Shown here: piece after piece, positions 1 through 8,763 of the stretch
How the letters are laid out: each line of letters starts with the position of its first letter
How positions within the stretch are numbered: the first letter of the stretch is position 1
Assembly: GCA_017889125.1 (NCBI GenBank)
Contig: JAGHER010000109.1
Location: 1-48,226, forward strand
Source: Lachnospiraceae bacterium
Lineage (GTDB): Bacteria; Bacillota; Clostridia; Lachnospirales; Lachnospiraceae
DNA length: 48,226 bases
Direction: 5' to 3'
Position numbers and translations under genes: made by a program
Notes under the pieces: model-generated
What the model was told of the DNA's origin: nothing
Databases searched by the model: none
What the model saw: the letters and a program-made list of their open reading frames with translations, nothing else

Positions 1-971
1 AGCATATTGAGTGGCTGAAACGATATCTTCAGGAGTATGAGAATGCCTTCATCCTGATTTCCCATGATATTCCCTTCTTAAACAGCGTGGTGAATATCAT
101 TTATCACATGGAAAATCAGCGGCTGGATCGGTATGTGGGCGATTATGAGAAATTCCAGGAGGTCTACCAGATGAAGAAGGCTCAGCTGGAGGCAGCCTAC
201 AAGCGGCAGCAGCAGGAGATTTCCCAGCTAGAGGATTTTGTGGCCAGAAATAAGGCCAGAGTTGCCACCCGGAACATGGCCATGTCCCGGCAGAAAAAGC
301 TAGATAAGATGGAAGTGATCGAGCTGGCCAAGGAAAAGCCAAAGCCGGAGTTTCATTTCCTTCTTGCCAGGACGCCGGGCCGGATGATTGTGGAGACAAA
401 GGGCCTGGTGATTGGCTATGATGAGGCATTGTCCAGGCCTCTGGATTTTACCGTGGAGCGGGGAGAGCGGGTAATCTTAAAGGGCGCCAACGGCATCGGA
501 AAGACCACCCTCTTTCGGACGATCCTGGGCCAGATCCCGCCTGTTTCAGGAACGGTGGAGCTGGGGGATTATCTGGAGATCGGATACTTTGAGCAGGAGG
601 CCGATCCCAACAATACCTCCACCTGCATCGAGGAGCTGTGGAAGGAATTTCCCTCCTACACCCAGTATCAGGTGCGGGCGGCTCTGGCAAAATGCGGCCT
701 GACTACCAAAAACATTGAAAGCCAGGTGCGGGTGTTAAGCGGCGGCGAGCAGGCCAAGCTTCGTCTGTGCAAGTTAATCAACCGGGAGAGCAATGTCCTT
801 TTCCTGGACGAGCCCACAAACCATCTGGATGCGGACGCCAAGGACGAGCTGAAGCGCGCCCTGAAGGAGTATAAGGGCACCATCCTTCTCATCTGCCATG
901 AGCCGGAGTTTTATGAGGATATTGCGACCCGGGTGCTGGATTGTTCCCAGTGGTCATTAAAGATTAATTAA
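1..971 (+). CDS. ABC-F family ATP-binding cassette protein, 5' truncated by window edge
   Basis: Frame 3 is open from the first bases (HIEWLKRYLQEYENAFILISHDIPFLNSVV...) into ORF 87..971; Walker A GANGIGKTT, signature LSGGEQAKLRL, Walker B VLFLDEPTNHLD; tandem ABC without membrane domains. Confidence 0.9.
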   Translation, partial: HIEWLKRYLQEYENAFILISHDIPFLNSVVNIIYHMENQRLDRYVGDYEKFQEVYQMKKAQLEAAYKRQQQEISQLEDFVARNKARVATRNMAMSRQKKLDKMEVIELAKEKPKPEFHFLLARTPGRMIVETKGLVIGYDEALSRPLDFTVERGERVILKGANGIGKTTLFRTILGQIPPVSGTVELGDYLEIGYFEQEADPNNTSTCIEELWKEFPSYTQYQVRAALAKCGLTTKNIESQVRVLSGGEQAKLRLCKLINRESNVLFLDEPTNHLDADAKDELKRALKEYKGTILLICHEPEFYEDIATRVLDCSQWSLKIN

Positions 972-1138
972 GGGATTGCAGGGCTGCGAATGTGTCAGAA
1001 CGGGATAAGCATTAGAATGGAAGAGATGCCAAAGTGCGGGAAGTCCCGGGATGCTGGGACGAAGGAAGGAATGACGCAGGAATGCAGAAGAACAGCGGGA
1101 AAGAAAGCTGTAGATTGAGGGAAAGGAGCGCGAAGAAC

Positions 1139-2638
1139 ATGAGCAGAGCATTTGATCAGTTGAAGCCCCATCTTAAGCGGGCGATGGCGTTAAATACGGC
1201 ACTGGTTTTATTTGAGTGGGATGATGCCACCCAGGCGCCGGAGCAGGCAGGGGCACTTACGGGAGATGTGATCGGCATTTTGTCCGGGGAGTATTTTCAG
1301 GCGGTAAATAATGAAGAGGTGGCCCGTCTGGCAGAGGCCTGCAGCCAAGAGACAGATCTTACGGAATCCGAGGCGGCTCAGGTGAAGGAGCTTTTACGGG
1401 AGATTGAGAAGCTGTCCAAGATTCCCCAGGAGGAGTATCAGGCCTTTGCCAAGCTGGTGTCGGAATCTACCCGAGTGTGGGAGGCGGCAAAGAAGGCCAA
1501 TGACTTCTCCAAATTTGCTCCGGTGTTAAAGCAGGTTATTGACTGGCAGAAAAAGTTTGCCGGATACCGGGCAAAGCCTGGACAGAAGAAGTATGATGTG
1601 ATGCTGGAGGATTACGAGCCGGGCTTTTCCATGGAGAAGCTGGATGAATTTTTCGCTATGGTGCGGCGGGAGATTGCGCCTCTTTTCCGTCAGGTGATGG
1701 AGAGCGGTGTGGAGATTGAGGACGGCTTCCTTTCCGGAGATTTTGATGACGAGACCCAGGAAAAGATCGGACGTTTCATTGCCGAGTATGTGGGCTTTGA
1801 TTTTCAGAAGGGCGTGATGGCGGTCAGCGCCCATCCCTTTACCACAAACCTGCACAATAAGGATGTTAGGATTACCACCCATTATACAGACCGGCTGGAC
1901 AGCTCTCTCTTTTCCATCATCCATGAGACGGGCCATGCGCTGTATGAGTTTGGCATCCGGGATGATCTGACCCAGACCATGGCGGGACAGGGGGCATCCA
2001 TGGGAATGCATGAGTCCCAGTCCCGGTTCTTTGAAAATATCGTAGGAAGAAGCGCAGGCTTCTGGAAGCCGGTGTACGGAAAGCTTCAGGAGGCCTTCCC
2101 GGAGAATCTGGGGCAGGTGAGCCTGGAGGAATTTGTCCGGGCGGTGAACAAGGCTTCAGCTGGGCTGATCCGCACGGAGGCGGATGAGTTAAGCTACAGC
2201 CTTCATGTGCTGGTTCGCTATGAGCTGGAGAAGGAGCTGATCGAGGGCGATCTTCAGGTGGAGAACCTTCCCGAGGCCTGGGCGGATAAGTATGAAGAGT
2301 ATCTGGGCATCCGTCCCGAAAATGTGCGTGAAGGTGTGCTTCAGGATATTCACTGGTCTCAGGGCTCCTTTGGATATTTTCCCTCCTATGCGCTGGGAAG
2401 TGCTTTCAGCGCGCAGCTGTATTACCATATGAAGAAAGAGATGGATTTTGAGGAGCTTCTGGAGGAGGGAAAGCTTTCGGTGATCCGGGAATACCTGCGG
2501 GAGCATGTGCATCAGTATGGAAAGATTAAGGACAGCCGTCAGATTTTGAAGGATACTACCGGCGAGGATTTCAAACCGGAGTATTACGTGCGGTATTTGA
2601 AGGAGAAATATCAGAAGCTGTATCAGTTGCCTCAGTAG
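1139..2638 (+). CDS. M32 family carboxypeptidase (carboxypeptidase Taq-like)
   Basis: HETGHALYE (HExxH), HESQSRFFEN and FSIIHETGHA motifs; ATG at 1139 preceded by gaaaggag; the upstream 35 codons of ORF 1034 look non-coding. Confidence 0.92.
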   Translation: MSRAFDQLKPHLKRAMALNTALVLFEWDDATQAPEQAGALTGDVIGILSGEYFQAVNNEEVARLAEACSQETDLTESEAAQVKELLREIEKLSKIPQEEYQAFAKLVSESTRVWEAAKKANDFSKFAPVLKQVIDWQKKFAGYRAKPGQKKYDVMLEDYEPGFSMEKLDEFFAMVRREIAPLFRQVMESGVEIEDGFLSGDFDDETQEKIGRFIAEYVGFDFQKGVMAVSAHPFTTNLHNKDVRITTHYTDRLDSSLFSIIHETGHALYEFGIRDDLTQTMAGQGASMGMHESQSRFFENIVGRSAGFWKPVYGKLQEAFPENLGQVSLEEFVRAVNKASAGLIRTEADELSYSLHVLVRYELEKELIEGDLQVENLPEAWADKYEEYLGIRPENVREGVLQDIHWSQGSFGYFPSYALGSAFSAQLYYHMKKEMDFEELLEEGKLSVIREYLREHVHQYGKIKDSRQILKDTTGEDFKPEYYVRYLKEKYQKLYQLPQ

Positions 2639-2670
2639 AAAAAAAGACATTGCCGGAATGGAGTGGCGCA

Positions 2671-2747
2671 GGCAGAAGAAGCAGGAGCTGGCGCAGGCAA
2701 AAGCAGCTGGCATCTGTGCAGGGCAGAAGAAGCAGGAGCTGGCGCAG
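2671..2747. repeat. Two exact 26-bp copies of ggcagaagaagcaggagctggcgcag (2671-2696 and 2722-2747), 51-bp period
   Basis: Read directly; lies between the M32 gene and the HAD start codon. Confidence 0.9.
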
Positions 2748-2795
2748 ATAGAAGTGACCGGTGCCTGCCCAGCGAGAAAAAGGAGAAGGATAATT

Positions 2796-3629
2796 ATGGG
2801 ATACGAGATGATTGTGCTGGACTTGGACGGCACGCTGACCAATCGGGACAAGGTCATTACACCAAGGACGAAGGCGGCCCTCATGGAGGCCATGGAGCAG
2901 GGGAAAAAGGTGGTGCTGGCTTCCGGCCGTCCCACCTACGGCGTCATGCCTCTGGCGCGGGAGCTTAAGCTGGCGGAGTACGGCGGCTATATTCTGGCTT
3001 ACAATGGCGGCGTGATTATGGACTGCCAGACAGAGGAGCTGGTATTCAGCCGGATGCTTCCCGTGGAGGCGAATCACCGGATCATCGAGCTGGCCCTTAA
3101 AAACCGGGTGGATTTCCTTACCTATGACGGGGAGGTGATTCTCACCAGCAATGAGGAAAATCCCTACGCAAAGATCGAGTCCGGCATCAATCATCTCCGC
3201 CTGCACCAGCTGGAAATCGATGAGTTTTTCGCCCGGGTGGATTTTGCCGTGCCCAAATTTCTGTTTGTGGATGATGGGGATTACCTGGCTTCTGTGGAGC
3301 CCAAGGTGAAGGCTGCTTTGGGAAAAAATTTCAGTGTGTACCGGTCGGAGCCCTATTTCCTGGAAATCCTTCCTCAGGGTGTGGACAAGGCCCAGAGCCT
3401 GGAGCGTCTTCTGGAGGTGACGGGGATCAAGCGGGAGGAGATGATCGCCTGCGGCGACGGCTACAATGACCTGTCCATGATCAAGTTTGCCGGTTTGGGC
3501 GTGGCTATGGAAAACGGCGTCCTTCCCGTGCGCAAGGCCGCGGATTATATTACTGCCTCCAACAATGAGGACGGCGTGGGTTTGGTAGTGGAGAAATTCA
3601 TGCTTGACGGTGAGGTGCAGGAGGCGTAA
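2796..3629 (+). CDS. Cof-type HAD-IIB family hydrolase
   Basis: MGYEMIVLDLDGTLTNRD motif I, LASGRPTYG, GDGYNDLSMIKFAGLGVAM motif IV; RBS aggagaagga before ATG 2796. Confidence 0.92.
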   Translation: MGYEMIVLDLDGTLTNRDKVITPRTKAALMEAMEQGKKVVLASGRPTYGVMPLARELKLAEYGGYILAYNGGVIMDCQTEELVFSRMLPVEANHRIIELALKNRVDFLTYDGEVILTSNEENPYAKIESGINHLRLHQLEIDEFFARVDFAVPKFLFVDDGDYLASVEPKVKAALGKNFSVYRSEPYFLEILPQGVDKAQSLERLLEVTGIKREEMIACGDGYNDLSMIKFAGLGVAMENGVLPVRKAADYITASNNEDGVGLVVEKFMLDGEVQEA

Positions 3630-3812
3630 GACCGGGAGGATGACTGATACAGGCAGTGCTTCTGCGTGCATGCGGTGCCTTTGCATGCAGCGGCGGCAAG
3701 ATGTAGGCGGGAAGACATGGAAAGATGAATGATTTCCTGCGCATTTTGCACAAAAACAACCCCGAAATAAGTCGGAAATATTCACGAAAATACATTTCTT
3801 TTGGAAAAACTG

Positions 3813-3842
3813 CTGACATTCTTTTTAAAAATCTGATAAAAT
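3813..3842 (+). promoter_or_regulatory. Putative promoter CTGACA-N18-TAAAAT
   Basis: Sigma-A-like hexamers in an A/T-rich intergenic stretch ahead of the 72-aa ORF. Confidence 0.45.
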
Positions 3843-3912
3843 AAAAAACAGGTAATGGAAATCAGCGGAAATGCGTTAATGTGCATTTCCCTAAGAAAGA
3901 GAGGATGCAGCA

Positions 3913-4131
3913 ATGAGGAGAATTTTAACGGCGTGTCTGCTCCAGACCATGCGTTTTGACACGGTCAAGGATGCGGATCCGCGGAAGGACTATGAATTGT
4001 ACTGCCAGCGCATGGAGAAAAGCGGCGTGAAATTTGCTGTTGATGAGGAGACGGTGGAGCCGGATGGTTCCATTGTGATTAAGGTGAGAAAGCAGTACAA
4101 TTCCTACAAAACCGACGGGTATCTTGACTAA
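3913..4131 (+). CDS. Small conserved-looking hypothetical protein (72 aa)
   Basis: RBS agaaagagagg upstream of ATG; promoter-like element before and hairpin after; no family recognised. Confidence 0.7.
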   Translation: MRRILTACLLQTMRFDTVKDADPRKDYELYCQRMEKSGVKFAVDEETVEPDGSIVIKVRKQYNSYKTDGYLD

Positions 4132-4148
4132 GCCGTTAACTGCAGCTG

Positions 4149-4187
4149 AGAAAGCCGCTTCACATTCGGTGTGTGGCGGTTTTCTGT
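4149..4187 (+). terminator. Rho-independent terminator-like hairpin
   Basis: gaaagccgcttcaca-ttcgg-tgtgtggcggttttc with wobbles, followed by tgtta. Confidence 0.5.
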
Positions 4188-4250
4188 TATGTGCGGCATT
4201 TTTCTGTGATGAAGAGTGCAGCACTTTTTCTGCTAGAAAGGAAGAAATGT

Positions 4251-4748
4251 ATGTTCAAAAAAGGCGACTATGTGATCTATGAGACCGCAGGCGTGTGCAG
4301 GGTTACCGACGTCAGTACTGTGGACATGAAGGGGATTGACCGGGAGAAGCTGTTTTATTTTCTGGAGCCTCTTCACATGAATGGAAACCGGCTTTACATC
4401 CCTGTAGAAAATCATAAAAGTTTTATGCGCCCGCTTCTTTCCAGCCAGGAGGCTGAAAGGCTTATGGAGGATGCGGGAAAGATCGGCGCCCTGCCTGTGG
4501 CGGACTACCGTCACCGGGAGGAGGATTATAAGGCGGCGTTAAAAAGCTGCGACTGCCGGGAGTGGCTGAAGATCATCCATACCCTTCGCCGGAAAAGAGT
4601 GGAGCGGACAGGCCAGGGGAAAAAGCTTCCCTCTATGGATGCCAGGTATCTGCAGATCGCGGAGGAGTGCCTTTACACGGAGCTTTCTCTGGCGATGGGT
4701 CTGCCGGAGGAGAAAATTGAATCGATGATTTCGGAGGAGCCGCATTAG
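4251..4748 (+). CDS. CarD-like transcriptional regulator
   Basis: MFKKGDYVIYETAGVCRVTDV...LYIPVENH; RBS gaaaggaagaa; CarD_CdnL_TRCF N-terminal pattern. Confidence 0.85.
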   Translation: MFKKGDYVIYETAGVCRVTDVSTVDMKGIDREKLFYFLEPLHMNGNRLYIPVENHKSFMRPLLSSQEAERLMEDAGKIGALPVADYRHREEDYKAALKSCDCREWLKIIHTLRRKRVERTGQGKKLPSMDARYLQIAEECLYTELSLAMGLPEEKIESMISEEPH

Positions 4749-4778
4749 GTTCCTCTTTTCACTTTGGCTCCTCTTTTT
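4734..4778 (+). terminator. Terminator whose 5' arm lies in the carD-like stop region
   Basis: gaggagcc (4734-4741) pairs perfectly with ggctcctc (4766-4773), then ttttt. Confidence 0.6.
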
Positions 4779-4887
4779 GCTGTATACTTGCACAACAAAT
4801 TGGCTTGACTGCCCAGTGGCTTCATGATAGAGTGAAGGCATAATCGGTGTTTTATACCCTTGATGCTGGAATGGAGTGTGGGAGATA

Positions 4888-6582
4888 ATGAGAAAAAAGC
4901 TTCCGGTTGGAATTGAAAACTTTGAAGAATTCACAGCGGAGAATTTCTATTATGTGGATAAATCTCTCTTTATTGCAGAGCTTTTGCAAAATTGGGGAAA
5001 AGTAAACCTGTTTACCCGCCCCAGACGTTTTGGGAAGACTTTAAATATGAGCATGCTGAAATGCTTTTTTGAAGTTGGGAGTGATCCGGCGCTGTTTGAC
5101 GGCTTAAAGATCATGCAGGAAAAAGAACTGTGTGAAAAATATATGGGAAAGTTTCCTGTGATTTCCATCAGCCTGAAAGGTGTGGACGGGCGGAGCTTTG
5201 CATCGGCTTCTGCGGCACTGCGGACGGCGATCGGGGATGAAGCCAGACGGTTTGGCTTTCTTCGTAAAAGTACGGTTCTCAATCAGGAGGAGAAGGACTC
5301 TTATCAGCGATTGATTAAAGTGGGCACAGACAGCCGTGCTCTCTATGATATGACAGAAGACGTAGCAGCGGCCAGTCTGAAAACCCTTTCCCAGCTTCTG
5401 CACAAGCATTATGGCCAGAAGGTCATCCTGCTGATCGATGAGTACGACGTTCCTCTGGATAAAGCGTTTCAGGCTGGTTATTACGATGAGATGGTAAGCC
5501 TTATCCGTAACTTGCTTGGGAATGCCCTAAAGACAAATGACAGTCTTTACTTTGCCGTCCTTACCGGATGCCTGCGGATTTCAAAGGAAAGTATTTTCAC
5601 TGGCCTTAATAACTTGAAGGTACACACCATTTCTGACGTCCGGTACGATGAGTTTTTTGGCTTTACCAATACAGATGTGGATGCGTTATTGGAATTTTAT
5701 GGCCTGTCTGATTATAAAAACACTATTCAGGATTGGTATGATGGATACCGTTTTGGAGATGTGGATGTATACTGCCCCTGGGATGTGATTAACTATTGTG
5801 ATGAACTGTTGGCAGCTCCAGAAGCTGAGCCGGAGAACTATTGGGCTAACACCAGCGGGAACGATCTGATCCGCCGCCTGTTAAAGAAGGCCAGCCAGAC
5901 CACACGAGATGAAGTTGAGCAGCTGATCAACGGCGAAACGATCATAAAAACTATCCGCCAAGAACTGACTTACCGGGACATTGAAGATTCTATCGATAAT
6001 ATCTGGAGCGTTCTTTATTCCACCGGATATCTGACTGGACGCGGCCGTCTGCCGGGAAAGCAGATGAAGCTGGCCCTTCCAAACTGGGAGGTACGTGATC
6101 TTTTTATTGACTTGGTAAAAGATTGGTTTGCGGAAATGACCCAGTCAGATTCCGAGAGGATTAACCGCTTCTGCGCGGCGTTCCCGGAGGGGAATATTGA
6201 AACGATTCAGGAAATGCTCCATGATTACCTCTGGGATTCCATCAGTGTGCGGGATACAGCAGTCCGCTCAAACATGAAAGAAAACTTTTACCATGGTATG
6301 CTGCTGGGACTCTTGAGGAGCCAGGGAAGCTGGCTGGTCAAGTCCAATGCGGAGACCGGGGAAGGGTATAGCGACATCTCCATCCAGACGCCAGATCGGA
6401 TTGGAATTGTAATTGAGATAAAGTATGCGGATGATGGAAATCTGGAGGCGGCCTGCAAAGAAGCATTAGCGCAGATTGAAGAAAAGAAGTATGCGGAAGG
6501 GTTAAAGCGCCGCGGCACGAAAAAGATGATCAAATATGGAATTGCGTTTTGGGAGAAGGAGTGTATGGTTGTGATTGCGTAA
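4888..6582 (+). CDS. AAA-ATPase-like protein with C-terminal PD-(D/E)XK nuclease-like domain (DUF1703 type)
   Basis: MRKKLPVGIENFEEFTAENFYYVDKSLFI, FTRPRRFGKTLNMSML (Walker A-like), LLIDEYDVPLDKA (Walker B), C-terminal YSDISIQTPDRIGIVIEIKYADD. Confidence 0.88.
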   Translation: MRKKLPVGIENFEEFTAENFYYVDKSLFIAELLQNWGKVNLFTRPRRFGKTLNMSMLKCFFEVGSDPALFDGLKIMQEKELCEKYMGKFPVISISLKGVDGRSFASASAALRTAIGDEARRFGFLRKSTVLNQEEKDSYQRLIKVGTDSRALYDMTEDVAAASLKTLSQLLHKHYGQKVILLIDEYDVPLDKAFQAGYYDEMVSLIRNLLGNALKTNDSLYFAVLTGCLRISKESIFTGLNNLKVHTISDVRYDEFFGFTNTDVDALLEFYGLSDYKNTIQDWYDGYRFGDVDVYCPWDVINYCDELLAAPEAEPENYWANTSGNDLIRRLLKKASQTTRDEVEQLINGETIIKTIRQELTYRDIEDSIDNIWSVLYSTGYLTGRGRLPGKQMKLALPNWEVRDLFIDLVKDWFAEMTQSDSERINRFCAAFPEGNIETIQEMLHDYLWDSISVRDTAVRSNMKENFYHGMLLGLLRSQGSWLVKSNAETGEGYSDISIQTPDRIGIVIEIKYADDGNLEAACKEALAQIEEKKYAEGLKRRGTKKMIKYGIAFWEKECMVVIA

Positions 6583-6599
6583 GACAAGGAGGTGTTTAC

Positions 6600-6761
6600 A
6601 TGGCAACTTCATCGATTGTTAAAGATTTTTATTGCAAAGATAAAAAAGCTTTCGAACAATTAAAAAAAGAATTAGATGGTAAGCCTATGTGCAGTGAAAT
6701 TGTTGAATCTCCTTCTCTGAAGAAAGGAAGAGAAAAATTAGCTACCTTTGTATTTCGTTAA
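6600..6761 (+). CDS. Small hypothetical protein (53 aa), antitoxin-like in size and context
   Basis: RBS aaggaggtg before ATG 6600; MATSSIVKDFYCKDKKAFEQLKKELDGKPMCSEIVESPSLKKGREKLATFVFR. Confidence 0.55.
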   Translation: MATSSIVKDFYCKDKKAFEQLKKELDGKPMCSEIVESPSLKKGREKLATFVFR

Positions 6762-6922
6762 GTGAATTAAAAGCGAGAGTATTGGATATCGAAGAATTTG
6801 ACAGATTATCTGATGCTCTCGATTCTTTTCGCTGTTGTAAGGATAAAGAAGGTTGGTGCTCTATATATTTGATTCAGAAGATACGCCTAAATCCAGAATT
6901 AAGAAAATCACAAGCGGATTAA
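6740..6922 (+). pseudogene. Possible remnant of a second small ORF overlapping the 53-aa ORF
   Basis: Frame reads ...SYLCISLSELKARVLDIEEFDRLSDALDSFRCCKDKEGWCSIYLIQKIRLNPELRKSQAD*; no longer ORF follows. Confidence 0.3.
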
Positions 6923-7130
6923 AAAAGATCAAATCAGTTAATTCCATGCAGATTTGTCCTTGTAGAATGCAGTGAAAAGGAAAAAGTACAGCAGGGATAT
7001 TATCTTTTATTCCCCGCCCGTTTATGGTATACTAATGGGAAGACAAACACGCGCGTTCAATGCCTGAAACTGAAGCTGCAGAGGCTTCAGCAGGGGTTTT
7101 GAGGGCGTTAAATATTAGGAGATGATTGAC

Positions 7131-7562
7131 ATGAAGCTTAAGGCTTACGAACACCAGACCCAGTACTATGAAACCGACCAGATGGGAGTTATCCATCATT
7201 CCAATTACATCCGCTGGTTTGAGGAGGCCAGAATCGACCTGATGCGGCAGATGGGCATTGGTTACGAGGAGATGGAGGCACAGGGGATTATCAGTCCGGT
7301 GCTTTCGGTGACCTGCGAGTATAAGTCCATGAGTCATTTTGGCGATACGGTGCTGATTATTCCCATCTTGAAATTTTATAATGGAATCCGGATGACTATT
7401 GAATATTCGGTGACGGACAGGGAGACCGGGGAGCTGCGGTGTGTGGGAGAGTCAAAGCATTGTTTCCTCACCCGGGACGGAAAGCCGGTGTCCTTAAAGA
7501 AGGGATATCTGGAGATGGATCAGATGTTCCAGAAGGCACTTCCGCAGAAGGACGAGATGTAG
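7131..7562 (+). CDS. Acyl-CoA thioesterase, hotdog fold (YbgC/4-hydroxybenzoyl-CoA thioesterase-like)
   Basis: YYETDQMGVIHHSNYIRWFEEARIDLM motif. Confidence 0.92.
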   Translation: MKLKAYEHQTQYYETDQMGVIHHSNYIRWFEEARIDLMRQMGIGYEEMEAQGIISPVLSVTCEYKSMSHFGDTVLIIPILKFYNGIRMTIEYSVTDRETGELRCVGESKHCFLTRDGKPVSLKKGYLEMDQMFQKALPQKDEM

Positions 7563-7579
7563 GGGCTGCTGATGAGGAG

Positions 7580-7640
7580 GCAGAAGTCTGGAAAGCCAGG
7601 AATCCGCTGCCGGAGCAGAAGTTAGGAAAGCCAGGAATCC
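7580..7640. repeat. Imperfect direct repeat of 26 bp, 35-bp period
   Basis: gcagaagtctggaaagccaggaatcc (7580-7605) and gcagaagttaggaaagccaggaatcc (7615-7640), 24/26 identical. Confidence 0.85.
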
Positions 7641-7764
7641 ACCGCTGAAACAGGATGCGGAAAAAGCGGAGAGGCAGGATTTCTCGGAAAAACGGGAAAA
7701 CTGGTAAAGACAGAAGCATAAAGTGAGAAAAGAGGCGCACTGAACGAGAAAGGATATTGAAAGA

Positions 7765-8751
7765 ATGAAATTAGGAGTGGTTGGAAACGGAATGATTGTG
7801 AAGCAGCTTCTGGAGGATGCGGCGCAGCTTGCGGATGTGGAGATCCGCGCACTCTGCGTCCGGGAGAAGAGCCTGGATCAGGGGCGGGAGCTGGCGGACC
7901 GTTATCACATCCGGGAGATTTATACGGAATACCCGGTTTTTCTTACCCGTACAGATATAGATACCGTATACATCGGCATCATCAGCAGTATGCATTATGA
8001 ATATGCAAAGGAGGCCCTGAAGGCCGGGAAGAATGTGATCTGTGAAAAGCCTTTTACCACAGAATATGACGAGGCCAGGGAGCTGATTGATCTTGCAAAG
8101 AAGAAGAAGCTGTTCTTGTGGGAGGCCTGCAAGATTCCCTATTCCCGGAATTTCCGTGCCGTCAAGGAGAACCTGGGGATGGTTGGGGCGGTGAAGCTGG
8201 TGCAGTGCAATTATTCCCAGTATTCCAGCCGCTACGATGCCTACCGGGAGCAGAAGGTGCTTCCGGCCTTTGACCCGGCGTTTTCCGGCGGCTGCCTGTA
8301 CGATATCAACATGTACAACATTCACTTTGTGGCGGCGCTTTTTGGACGGCCAAAATGGGTGCGCTATGCGGCAAATCTGGGATTTAACGGCATTGACACC
8401 TCCGGTATTGTGACCATGGGCTATGATGGCTTCCAGGCGGTTTGCTGCGGGGCAAAGGATTCAGAGAGTCCCGGCTTTGCCATGGTACAGGGAGAAAATG
8501 GCTGCCTGAGGCTGGAGGGACCGGTAAGTGCCAGCACAGAAGCCTGCTTTCTGCAAAAGGGAAGCCGCCGTCTTTTGTGCAGGGACAGCAGGCCATGGTC
8601 CCTGGAGCGGGAGATCAGTGAGTTTGCCAGACAGCTGAAGGCCCAGGATTATCCTTCCTGCTATGACATGCTGGGGCAGACCCTTCTGGTGATGGAGATT
8701 CTGGTGATGGCCAGAAAGGATGCCGGTATCGTCTTTGGCACGGATCTGTAG
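7765..8751 (+). CDS. Gfo/Idh/MocA family oxidoreductase
   Basis: MKLGVVGNGMIVKQLL Rossmann start, GKNVICEKPFTT, C-terminal fold pattern. Confidence 0.93.
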   Translation: MKLGVVGNGMIVKQLLEDAAQLADVEIRALCVREKSLDQGRELADRYHIREIYTEYPVFLTRTDIDTVYIGIISSMHYEYAKEALKAGKNVICEKPFTTEYDEARELIDLAKKKKLFLWEACKIPYSRNFRAVKENLGMVGAVKLVQCNYSQYSSRYDAYREQKVLPAFDPAFSGGCLYDINMYNIHFVAALFGRPKWVRYAANLGFNGIDTSGIVTMGYDGFQAVCCGAKDSESPGFAMVQGENGCLRLEGPVSASTEACFLQKGSRRLLCRDSRPWSLEREISEFARQLKAQDYPSCYDMLGQTLLVMEILVMARKDAGIVFGTDL

Positions 8752-8763
8752 GGGGCGGAGATT

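Noticed and set aside
2658-2795. N-terminal extension of the HAD protein in the ORF track
   Set aside because: Strong RBS (aggagaagga) and canonical MGYEMIVLDLDGT start at 2796; upstream is repeat DNA.
2571-3785. 404-aa antisense ORF opposite the HAD gene
   Set aside because: Shadow ORF caused by GC-biased codons; sense strand has clear HAD motifs and RBS. The same reasoning applies to minus ORFs at 10389..11198, 12674..13519, 31807..32625 and 34762..35424.
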